Shown in pieces: positions 1 to 7,427 of a DNA stretch of 35,289 bases. This stretch comes from Actinocrinis puniceicyclus (GTDB lineage: Bacteria > Actinomycetota > Actinomycetes > Streptomycetales > Catenulisporaceae): assembly GCF_018283645.1 (NCBI RefSeq), contig NZ_JAGSXH010000065.1:1-35289 (forward strand). The letters run 5' to 3'. Below the pieces are notes generated by a model. That model was given only the letters and a program-made list of their open reading frames with translations. It made no database searches and had not been told where the DNA came from. Numbering within the stretch: position 1 is the stretch's first letter; each line of letters begins with the position of its first letter. The translations under genes and the position numbers were made by a program.

Positions 1-48
1 ACTGACGATCCCACCGACACCGTGAGCACCAACGCCCTGCCCGGCTGA
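1..48 (+). CDS. 3' end of an unidentified gene (partial)
   Basis: The first 15 codons of the window read through in frame 1 to a TGA at 46-48, giving the tail TDDPTDTVSTNALPG. The gene starts outside the window, so its function cannot be judged. The stop codon lies inside the loop of a strong hairpin (33-62), which fits a gene end. The frame is the same as that of the Prim-Pol ORF that starts at 91, so the two could once have been one reading frame. Confidence 0.45.
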   Translation, partial: TDDPTDTVSTNALPG

Positions 49-65
49 CCCCGGGCAGGGCGTTT
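33..65 (+). terminator. Rho-independent-type hairpin overlapping the upstream stop codon
   Basis: A perfect 12-bp stem is seen: CGCCCTGCCCGG at 33-44 and its reverse complement at 51-62, with a 6-base loop holding the stop codon of the upstream gene. A short T-run (TTT, 63-65) follows. The U-tract is short, as is common in actinomycetes. Confidence 0.6.
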
Positions 66-90
66 CCGTCACCATGCGGCCCCAGCATCG

Positions 91-3000
91 ATGCCGCCGA
101 CATCCTCATCTTCAACGTCGGGCAACACCCACGGCGCCTACGCCGCGTTCTGCAGGGACTGCGCATACCTCGGGCCATGGCACGGCAGCGAGGAAGCAGC
201 GCTGCAAGACGGGTTCGACCACGCTTTCCCGGGATGGCGCGAACTGGTGCCCGTCGTCGCGGCCATGACCTACAACGAAACCCAGAACAAGACGGCATAC
301 GCGCAGTGGCGGCAGAGCATCGTCGAGCTCTATCCGGCCGGCTGGGTGGAGGCCGGCGGCCCGGTCCTGATCGCCCGCAACCGCCGCGGCACCCGGTGGC
401 ACGACGATTGGTTCCTCGGCGGGAACTACAACGTCTGCGGCGTGGAACGGGCCATCGACCTGCACGCCCCGGCACGACACAAACAACGCACCAGACTGGT
501 CGCTGCCGCCTACCAGCCGCGCAAGCCGCTGCCAGTGGTTTCTCCTGACGGGCCGGTAGGCGATCTGACTGACGTTGACATCGCCGCGGCGCTCAGCGGT
601 ATCTTCACGCCCGGCAAGCTGGTGGGCCTCGGCATCGCATTGTCGGACAAGGTCGCGCTCAGGGCGTGGTTGAAGGTCCGGGGGCAGGACTCGCGTGACG
701 AGCATGTCGGATATCGTCCGGCTGCACCCGGCCGCCCCCCGACGTTCGACACGGTGACCGAGACCCGCGAGGGCCTGGCAGCCGTGGTGCTCACCGAGAC
801 CGAGCGACGCGAGGGTTTGATCGCCTGGCGGCAGGTTGCCGAGTACCTGCGCCCGGCGCTGACGCCCGAGGCGTGCGCGCACCTGTCGGAGCTGCACGAG
901 GCATTTCAACGCCTCTACACCGACCCTCAGCGCGAGATCGAACCGACACTCAGCGCCCTGCACGCGCTGCGCGGACAAGCTGCCGCCATCCACCAGGACG
1001 CAGCATCGGCCAACGAGACCAAAGCCGTCGTTGCCCCGGCTCCGACAACGCAGACGGCGGTCCAAGCGGAGAACGTCCTGGTTGCACCGCCCTCGAGGGC
1101 CGCCCGGCTGCCCGAAGACGCCGAGTCCGCACCAACTCTTGCAACCGTGCAGCCGATCGACTCGCCAGTGCCGGAACCCGCTGCTACCACGCAGGAGCCC
1201 GAGGAGCCCGCGCACGAAACGCAGCAGCCGCAGGAGCCCGACTACGAATGGCTCTACGCCGAGCAGTTCGCGCAGGAAAGCCGTTCCTCCGGGCAGACGC
1301 AACATGAGCCCGAGAGACCCGCGGCGGGACAGGCGTCCACCGCGCCGACACAACCGGCTCCCGCGCCCTCACCTACCGCCACGCACCCTCCCGCCCAACC
1401 GCACAGGGCAAAGGAGCGATCGCTGATGTTCGAGCAGGCCGTCGATCTGGCTCTCCAGGGCTTCGCGGTGTTCCCTCTCGCGCCGGGAACAAAGAGGCCG
1501 ATGTTCAAGAACTGGGAGAAGCGCGCCAGCACCGACCCCCGGCAGATCGCGAGCTGGTGGAACACGACCCCGAACGCGAATATCGCAATAGCCTGCGGAC
1601 CAACCAACCTGCTCGTGATCGACCTGGACAAAGCCAAAAGGCCCGACGGGCCACGCCACGGCGAAGAAACATTGGCGAAGCTGGCAGCCGGGCGAGAACT
1701 GCCCCGTACCTTCACCGTCGCCAGCGCACGCGGCGGACGCCACCTCTACTACCGCCAACCCGACGGGGCCGCGCTGAGCATCACCACCGGCAGCGACACC
1801 GCCGGCCTCGGCCCCCTGGTCGACACCCGCGGCCACGGCGGATTCATCGTCGCCCCCGGCTCCCTCTTCGAAGGCGGAACCTACCGCGTCGAACACGACG
1901 CGGCCGTGGCGCCGCTGCCGACCTGGATCGCCGACCAGCTCACCAAGCGCCCACCAGCCGCACAGCCGCCTCCCGCGCCCGCGCCCTCCCGTACACCCGT
2001 CACGGACCGACGCCGCGTTGCCTACGGCAACGCGGCCCTCAAGCAGGCAGCCGACACCGTGGCCAGGGCACCGGAGGGAACACGCAACGACACCCTCAAC
2101 CGGGAGTCGTTCCGGCTCGGGCGCCTCGTCGGCGGCGAAATCCTCGACCGCAACGACGCAGCTGCCGAGCTGCGCCGCGCCGCGCACCAGTCCGGGCTTC
2201 CACCCGGCGAGGCAGCACACACGATCGCCTCCGGCCTGGCCGCGGGTATCGGCCATCCACGCTTCATCCCCGACCCCGCCACCAGTCCCCAGACCAGCCA
2301 GCCGACCAAGGAGGCCGCCATGACCACCGTGACCGACCAAGAGCCGCGCACCCCTGCCCGGTCCACCACCACGCCCGCGACCGAACCGGTCAACACAGCC
2401 ACCCACACCGCTCAGCCAGTTGCCGACGACGCAGCGGCCACCACCGCGAACGAGCACGAAGCCACCAAGGCGCCGCAGAGCGCCGATGCGCCCGCCGCCG
2501 AGAAGGAATCCTCCTCGGCGGCTGATTCGACGTCGTCCACGCCGCACCAGGCCGTCACCCAACACGACCCGACGACCGCTACCGAGAGCGAGTTCGACTT
2601 CGACGACATCTGGAACGGCGTGCGCGCCAGCATCGAACGCGCCCGCCAGGCGATCCCCGACTGGATCGAGCTGGGCACGCTCGACGACCTCAAGCCCGCG
2701 ATCGACGAAGCACTCAGGTACCTGGCTCAAACACCCATCCCGCGCACCGCCGGCGACGCAGCAGACAGCACCACCGCGCAAAGCGCCGCCACCAACGCGC
2801 TACCCGCTGCCCCTCGCGTCGACCAGAGCACAGACACCGCGCAGCTCGACGACGCAGATCTCGACGGGCACCTGGCCGCCGTGGACGCCGCCTACGCCCA
2901 CGCCTCCGGCATCCCCGTCGATCGACCGGAGTGGGCGGGAATCAGCGCCATCCACAGCGCTGTCCACAACCTGTGGGACACCCTCAAAGCCACAGCCGGC

Positions 3001-3741
3001 ACATATTGGGCCGAGCTGTCCGCCGACGTACGCGTCCGCGGTCTGCTGACGACCCTCGCCACCCGCGCAGCCCGCACGATAGCCAACCTCGCCAACGCCG
3101 CCGCCACGCACCTCGAACAGCGCGGCACGCAGCAGCAGCCCGGCGTCGAAACACAGGGACCGGACCTGCGCGCGGCGTACATCAACGCCCGCAACCAGGT
3201 ACGCGCCCACGCCGCCACCCACGAATGGCAACGCATCACCGCCCTGTGGGGCACCGTCAACACCCTCGCCCGCCAAGCAGGCGACCCCGGCATCCGCGCC
3301 GTCATCGCCAGAAGCGCAGACGCGATCTCCGACTACGCGGACACTCTCGGCCGCAAGACCAGCCAAGACGGCCACACCAGCACGACCGACGCGCTCACAA
3401 CCCTCGCAGCAGCAGCCGAACGGCACGCCGCAAGCCTCCGTGCCGATGGGAATCACCCGGCGCCGGACCTCCAGCCTCGGCAGGCCCCGACCGCCGCGAA
3501 CGCCGCCGGGCGTCCCGGTAGCGCTCCGACGCCCCAACAGGGCACGGAAGCACAGCTGCTTCAAGCCAGGGCTCGCCAGGTCGCCCAGCACGCCCAAGCC
3601 CGGCTCGGCCAGACGCCCCGCACGGCCGCCGCCGCTCCGCATCGTGCCCGGGGCACCGCAAACCCGCGGAACCAGAACAACCCGACGCGGCCCACACAGC
3701 CCAGTCCCTCACGGGAACCGGCGAACATTCACCCGCGATAG
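91..3741 (+). CDS. Bifunctional DNA primase/polymerase (Prim-Pol) domain protein, multidomain
   Basis: This 1216-codon ORF has four zones. Residues 1-130 form a small domain with a CRDC pair (C21, C24) and several Trp residues, of a kind I associate with actinomycete mobile-element proteins. Residues 330-445 are a Pro/Ala/Gln-rich linker. Residues 446-665 are an archaeo-eukaryotic primase (Prim-Pol, ORF904-like) domain with the catalytic DLD (D511, D513), a GGRHLYY histidine (H551) and a later Asp in VDTRG (about D578). Residues 744-1216 are low-complexity Ala/Thr-rich sequence with helical stretches. Prim-Pol proteins usually prime replication of plasmids, phages and integrative elements, and that role is inferred here. 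No helicase, integrase or att site is visible. The ATG at 91 has no clear ribosome site, whereas in-frame ATGs at 1426 and 2320 do, so the true product or products may be shorter. Confidence 0.8.
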   Translation: MPPTSSSSTSGNTHGAYAAFCRDCAYLGPWHGSEEAALQDGFDHAFPGWRELVPVVAAMTYNETQNKTAYAQWRQSIVELYPAGWVEAGGPVLIARNRRGTRWHDDWFLGGNYNVCGVERAIDLHAPARHKQRTRLVAAAYQPRKPLPVVSPDGPVGDLTDVDIAAALSGIFTPGKLVGLGIALSDKVALRAWLKVRGQDSRDEHVGYRPAAPGRPPTFDTVTETREGLAAVVLTETERREGLIAWRQVAEYLRPALTPEACAHLSELHEAFQRLYTDPQREIEPTLSALHALRGQAAAIHQDAASANETKAVVAPAPTTQTAVQAENVLVAPPSRAARLPEDAESAPTLATVQPIDSPVPEPAATTQEPEEPAHETQQPQEPDYEWLYAEQFAQESRSSGQTQHEPERPAAGQASTAPTQPAPAPSPTATHPPAQPHRAKERSLMFEQAVDLALQGFAVFPLAPGTKRPMFKNWEKRASTDPRQIASWWNTTPNANIAIACGPTNLLVIDLDKAKRPDGPRHGEETLAKLAAGRELPRTFTVASARGGRHLYYRQPDGAALSITTGSDTAGLGPLVDTRGHGGFIVAPGSLFEGGTYRVEHDAAVAPLPTWIADQLTKRPPAAQPPPAPAPSRTPVTDRRRVAYGNAALKQAADTVARAPEGTRNDTLNRESFRLGRLVGGEILDRNDAAAELRRAAHQSGLPPGEAAHTIASGLAAGIGHPRFIPDPATSPQTSQPTKEAAMTTVTDQEPRTPARSTTTPATEPVNTATHTAQPVADDAAATTANEHEATKAPQSADAPAAEKESSSAADSTSSTPHQAVTQHDPTTATESEFDFDDIWNGVRASIERARQAIPDWIELGTLDDLKPAIDEALRYLAQTPIPRTAGDAADSTTAQSAATNALPAAPRVDQSTDTAQLDDADLDGHLAAVDAAYAHASGIPVDRPEWAGISAIHSAVHNLWDTLKATAGTYWAELSADVRVRGLLTTLATRAARTIANLANAAATHLEQRGTQQQPGVETQGPDLRAAYINARNQVRAHAATHEWQRITALWGTVNTLARQAGDPGIRAVIARSADAISDYADTLGRKTSQDGHTSTTDALTTLAAAAERHAASLRADGNHPAPDLQPRQAPTAANAAGRPGSAPTPQQGTEAQLLQARARQVAQHAQARLGQTPRTAAAAPHRARGTANPRNQNNPTRPTQPSPSREPANIHPR
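1411..1428 (+). promoter_or_regulatory. Internal ribosome site and in-frame ATG at the start of the Prim-Pol domain
   Basis: AAGGAG at 1411-1416 lies 9 bases before an ATG at 1426-1428, which is codon 446 of the large ORF. The domain proper starts exactly here (MFEQAVDLALQGFAVFP). Either this is the real start of the Prim-Pol protein or it yields a second isoform. Confidence 0.55.
2308..2322 (+). promoter_or_regulatory. Internal ribosome site and in-frame ATG for the C-terminal module
   Basis: AAGGAGG at 2308-2314 lies 5 bases before an ATG at 2320-2322, which is codon 744 of the same ORF. It is the strongest Shine-Dalgarno sequence in the gene and sits at the border between the Prim-Pol region and the C-terminal module (MTTVTDQEPRT). 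It suggests a separately translated C-terminal protein of 473 residues. Confidence 0.55.
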
Positions 3742-3833
3742 CAGGAACCAAGGAGCGCGAATCTGCTCTCCCCAGCAGTTGCACGAACGGGGAAGAGATG
3801 GAACCGCACCAACGTCCAGGCCCAGCACCGATG

Positions 3834-4463
3834 CTACGAAGTGCTGAGCCGGACGACGGTGCCTTCGGGTAGGTCATGGAGTTGTTGGGCGATGGGACCG
3901 CGGATGCGCATGGCGGTAGCGGCGTCCTTGACGGTGAGGTTGTCGAAGTCGTAGCTGCCGCCGCCGACGAACAAGCGCAGCGGGAGAAGGCGCTGGTCGG
4001 GTTGCAGTGCTCCTTCGGAGTCCTGGAAGGCGCGGGCGAAGGAGGCCGCGCCGCGCACATCGAGGTCATCGAGCAGCCACTGCGCCCAGGCGTCGAGGCT
4101 GTCGCCGAGTGCTTCGGTCGCGGCGGTCTCCGGGTCGAAGGTGACGACCTCGATACCGTTGCGGATGGCGAACTGGGTGCCGAACAGGTCCTGGCCGAAG
4201 CAGAACAGCCCGTCGGCCAGACCGCCGTAGGCCGCCTTCCAGGTCTCCGGCTCGTTCCACCAAGCCAGTTCGGGGCCGAGTCCCGGCTCTCCAGCGCGAT
4301 AGACCTGCACCCCAGCGTTGAACAGGAAGAAACCGTTGATCCGGGTCAGCAACGCGGCCAGTTCGGCCAGCGGCCCGTCCGTTACGCCGAAGTCCAGCTC
4401 GACGCGCGCCCCCACCGGTCCGCGGGCACGCTCCAGCAGCTGGTCGAGCGCGGTGCCGGTCAT
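3834..4463 (-). CDS. SMI1/KNR4 (SUKH)-like immunity protein
   Basis: This 209-residue protein is acidic and Trp/Phe-rich. It contains the string LFCFGQDLFGTQFAIRNG followed by a Phe-Asp-Pro-Glu motif and SLDAWAQWLLDD, a pattern of SMI1/KNR4-family proteins. These are common immunity proteins against polymorphic nuclease toxins and would act in the cytoplasm by binding the toxin. The ATG at 4463 overlaps the stop of the preceding gene by four bases (ATGA) with GGGAGG in front. It is the last gene of a toxin, putative immunity, SUKH-like operon. The family call rests on motif recognition. The link to the NucA/NucB toxin comes from position. Confidence 0.7.
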   Translation of the reverse strand: MTGTALDQLLERARGPVGARVELDFGVTDGPLAELAALLTRINGFFLFNAGVQVYRAGEPGLGPELAWWNEPETWKAAYGGLADGLFCFGQDLFGTQFAIRNGIEVVTFDPETAATEALGDSLDAWAQWLLDDLDVRGAASFARAFQDSEGALQPDQRLLPLRLFVGGGSYDFDNLTVKDAATAMRIRGPIAQQLHDLPEGTVVRLSTS

Positions 4464-5269
4464 CGTGCCTCCCGGGCTTCGGGGCCGATCGGGGTGGTCA
4501 GGAAGTACTCGCGCAGCGGCTCGGTGACCAGGGTCCGCAGTACAGGCTGGAGAACTACGTCGCCGGGCAGCGCCTCCCAGTGCATGTACGGCCGCCACCG
4601 CTCGCGGGCGGCGATCAGGATCTGCCGCCCGTGATCGCCTTCGTCCAGCATGGCATAACAGCCCGCGAGCCACGTGCACACCGCCCACTGCGGCGGCAGG
4701 TCGCCGGTCTTCTCATACAGGGCGCGCGCCGGTTCTGCCTGGTTCGTCGTGCGCAGCGCGTTCCACAGCGCTCTTCGCTTGCCGACCGGCAGGGCCGCGT
4801 AGTCCTCGTCCAGCAGGCCCGCGCCGATTACACCGTCCAGCGGCTGCGCCGGTTCACCCCACGGGGCGTGGTTGGGCAGCAGCTGCTCTATCGGGCGGGC
4901 GGGCAGCTGTCCGGCCAGCCACGTCAGCCGCTTGCCCAGCACGCTGTCGCCCGGCACGCACCGCGCTAGCCGGATAACCCTGGGGGCGGCGGCGATCCGG
5001 GCGTGCGCGTCGGCGGCCAGCAGCGCCGCGTCGAACGGGGTGTCCTGCGCGCAGATCGGCCCGCCCGCCGTGATCAGTGTCTCGGCCAGGTCCGCCGCGT
5101 CGGTGAACCGGTCGACCCAGAACAGGATGGTGATCGCCGCCGCGCCGGCCTGCCACGCCTCACCCAGGGCGGTGCCGGGTGCGTGCGCCAGATCGAGCAG
5201 CGCGGGCAACGTCTCGCGGAACGCGCCGCACCGGGCCTGCGTCGCCAGCTGCTTGAATTCGGCGCTCAC
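4460..5269 (-). CDS. Uncharacterised helical protein in the toxin-immunity operon
   Basis: This 269-residue protein has no signal peptide or membrane segment. It is mostly alpha-helical and rich in Ala, Leu and Trp, with repeat-like helical pairs such as AADLAETLITAGGP, WNALRTTNQAEPARALYEKT and WLAGCYAMLDEGDHGRQIL, suggesting a TPR-like or HEAT-like solenoid. I do not recognise the family. It starts 20 bases after the stop of the DNase toxin gene and is translationally coupled to the SUKH-like gene, so an immunity or toxin-chaperone role is the likeliest inference. Confidence 0.65.
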   Translation of the reverse strand: MSAEFKQLATQARCGAFRETLPALLDLAHAPGTALGEAWQAGAAAITILFWVDRFTDAADLAETLITAGGPICAQDTPFDAALLAADAHARIAAAPRVIRLARCVPGDSVLGKRLTWLAGQLPARPIEQLLPNHAPWGEPAQPLDGVIGAGLLDEDYAALPVGKRRALWNALRTTNQAEPARALYEKTGDLPPQWAVCTWLAGCYAMLDEGDHGRQILIAARERWRPYMHWEALPGDVVLQPVLRTLVTEPLREYFLTTPIGPEAREAR

Positions 5270-5288
5270 CGCGCACCTCGCCGTCCCA

Positions 5289-6104
5289 TCACTTCACCAC
5301 AATCCTTATCCGCGCCCCGTCGGGCAACCCGTCCAGGTCGCTGCCCATCATCGAGCCCGCTCCCCGGTTGTCGGAAGCGTCGATGTACTTCACGCTCGCC
5401 CCCGCCCCGCCCTCCAAGAACATCGCCGGAGGATACTCGTCACGATCCAATCCCTCGCCCCCGCGCGGGGCGATGCCGCGCAGCGACTCGGCGCGATTGG
5501 CCTTCGCGCCGTCCCGGTCGATGGTCAACACCGACGGCGCCGGGGCACCCTGGGCCGAGGCGTCGCCGCGCCAGATGGTGCCCGACTGGGCTTCCTGGAT
5601 GTGCTGCGCGGTTTCCGGATAACGCGCGCTGTCCACCCGTATCTCAGCATCCTGGTAGGCGCGCACGGCGGGCGTCTCGCCCTTCGGATCGAGGATGTCG
5701 GCGAACCGCTTGCGCAACCCTGCCCGCTCGGCAGTGAGTGCAGTGCGCTCGGCATCGCCCGTAACAGTACGGGTGGCGTTCTGGCCCATCCGCTCGGCGA
5801 CCTCGATCAGCCTGCGCGCGTTCTCAGCGTCGGCTTCAGTGACGCGCTTGACCACATCCCCAGCGAGCGTGCCCGCCTTGCGGTACATCTCCTCGACCGC
5901 ACGACCGGCATCCTTGCTCAACGAGCGCCCCACCCGTTCAGCCATCTCCGTCAGGGCGCGCACCACTGAATTACTCACCGAAGGAAACCCCGCGACTGCC
6001 GCGCCGGAACTGCGCGCGTGCCCGGCCACCTCGTCCGCATGTTCTTGCAGCTCACGCGCATGCCCAAGCGGTTCGTCCGGCACCAGCCTGAAACTCGCGC
6101 CCAC
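5289..6104 (-). CDS. C-terminal part of a toxin with a NucA/NucB DNase domain (open fragment)
   Basis: This is the part of the toxin gene that is still open: 271 codons from a GTG at 6104. Residues 1-110 are helical and heptad-like, typical of the middle part of WXG100/ESX-type toxins. Residues from about 205 to 271 match the NucA/NucB deoxyribonuclease family, with the signature DRDEYPPA, then EGG, SDNRGAGS and a final LPDGARIRIVV. The family cuts DNA non-specifically using an Asp/Glu-centred active site. All signature residues are present, so the nuclease could still be active if translated. The GTG at 6104 lacks a good ribosome site; it is probably a by-product of the in-frame TGA upstream at 6111-6113. 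Confidence 0.7.
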   Translation of the reverse strand: MGASFRLVPDEPLGHARELQEHADEVAGHARSSGAAVAGFPSVSNSVVRALTEMAERVGRSLSKDAGRAVEEMYRKAGTLAGDVVKRVTEADAENARRLIEVAERMGQNATRTVTGDAERTALTAERAGLRKRFADILDPKGETPAVRAYQDAEIRVDSARYPETAQHIQEAQSGTIWRGDASAQGAPAPSVLTIDRDGAKANRAESLRGIAPRGGEGLDRDEYPPAMFLEGGAGASVKYIDASDNRGAGSMMGSDLDGLPDGARIRIVVK

Positions 6105-6378
6105 CGTGTGTCAGGCTTCGACCAATTTGTGCATGTGGGCCGAGGTCATCCGCGCCCAGACGGCTACTGGCCGCTCGTACCAGGAGCCGTCGTAGGCCGA
6201 GCCCATCGGCCGGAGAGGGCAGGACGCGAACTGATGGTCGATGTCGATGTTGTCCGTGAAGTCCCGCACGGGTGCGGGCGAACGCCCGCACCCGGTCCTC
6301 GTCGATCGCCGGGCAGCCGATCCCGACGGCTCCGGGGATCCCGGTCACCCCGCCGGGCAACTCGAAACCCAACTCCAC
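5289..6378 (-). pseudogene. Polymorphic DNase toxin gene broken by a frameshift and a nonsense codon
   Basis: Read upstream of 6104, the minus strand still encodes the usual N-terminal export domain of such toxins, but in pieces. From the GTG at 6378 one frame reads VELGFELPGGVTGIPGAV then DEDRVRAFAR. The match then jumps to another frame near 6270 (VRDFTDNIDIDHQF, MGSAYDGSWYERPVAVW, SAHMHKLVEA), which needs a 1-base indel. That frame meets TGA at 6111-6113 and then continues as HTVGASFRLVPDE into the open fragment. Family members commonly have Cys at the TGA position, so TGC to TGA is the simplest change. The family resemblance is from memory. The open frames on both sides and the TGA are seen directly. 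Confidence 0.65.
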
Positions 6379-6549
6379 CCCTCCACTGAATCAGGGTTCT
6401 TTGACGTGCCAGTGTTTCAGAGCCGTGCGCGCACTGTCCACGCATCGTTGTAGTCAACCCTCGAAGTCAGCGATGGATAGGCGACAGGCGCTCGTCGCGG
6501 GATTGTGAACGCGTTGCCGCGAGTATTCAGGTGGGCGGACGGCGGCCGA

Positions 6550-7326
6550 TCATGCGCGCTGCTGTGGGATGAGCGGGGGCAGCGTGGCGACATCGATGGC
6601 GGTGAGCCACTGTTCGTCGTCGCTCTTGTAGCCGCGTTCGGTCAGCGCCTCGTCGTAGCTGACTAGGTGTCCGGCACCCCAGACCACCACGATGTGCGCG
6701 TCGGGTTCGGCGGCCAGTTGCCGGTCGAGGGCGGCGACGACCTTGCCCTCGCGCACCCGGGCCAGTGTCGCCTCGTGCTCGGGGAACAGGATGTCGCGGA
6801 TCGCGGTGTCGGTGGCGGCCTTCATCACCAGTGCCAGGCTCTGCATCGTCATCGCCCGTGTCAGTGCCGGGTCGAAGTGGTCCAGTAGCAGGCCCTCGCG
6901 CTGGGTGTCCTGGTGCTGGTTGCGCAGTGCCTCGACGCCGTAGATCTGGACCGCCTCCAGCACGGTGACATCGTGCACCTGCCAGCCGTCGCGGGCGGGC
7001 AGGGCGTCGCGCTGGGCGACCAGGCCCAGCGCCTCGCCCTCGCGCCACATGGTCTCCAGCTTGCGCTTGACCACGCCGACACCCCAGCGCAGCTCGTCCG
7101 TATCGGCGCCCAGCGTGTCGGACGCGGGGCTGGTGATGCCCTCCAGGTAGACGTGCGCGCCGTCCGCCTCCAGCCGGGTGACGCGGTCGCGCACCTCGGC
7201 GAAGAAGGGCTCCTGGGCGACGTGGAGCATGCCGAAGTAGGTGACCTGTGCGCCGGTGTCGGGGTTGGTGTAGGTGCGCACCGGGACCTCGATCGTCTTG
7301 GGCAGGGTGATCTGCTGCTGCACCAT
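6550..7326 (-). CDS. TraB/GumN-like domain protein
   Basis: This 258-residue protein starts at an ATG with AAGGAGG seven bases ahead. It has two conserved blocks of the TraB/PrgY/GumN superfamily: an N-terminal YFGMLHVAQEPFFAEV followed by VYLEG, and a C-terminal HIVVVWGAGHLVSYDEAL. The His and Glu residues of these blocks are thought to form a metallo-active site in this fold. Members have been linked to proteolysis, pheromone inhibition and haem handling, and the function of actinobacterial cytosolic members is unknown. No signal peptide is seen. It follows the S53 protease gene by 101 bases on the same strand, so co-transcription is possible. Confidence 0.7.
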   Translation of the reverse strand: MVQQQITLPKTIEVPVRTYTNPDTGAQVTYFGMLHVAQEPFFAEVRDRVTRLEADGAHVYLEGITSPASDTLGADTDELRWGVGVVKRKLETMWREGEALGLVAQRDALPARDGWQVHDVTVLEAVQIYGVEALRNQHQDTQREGLLLDHFDPALTRAMTMQSLALVMKAATDTAIRDILFPEHEATLARVREGKVVAALDRQLAAEPDAHIVVVWGAGHLVSYDEALTERGYKSDDEQWLTAIDVATLPPLIPQQRA

Positions 7327-7427
7327 GTGCAGCCTCCTTCGCTCGTGTTCGGGTAACGGGGCGCGCCCGCCGATGCAGCGACCCCTTGTGATCCGCATCG
7401 ACGGGCGCGCCTGTCCTACCGGGGGTG

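Noticed and set aside
112-3642. Long minus-strand frames opposite the Prim-Pol ORF
   Set aside because: They are Arg/Gly-rich mirror frames without motifs; the plus frame holds the catalytic DLD and His motifs.
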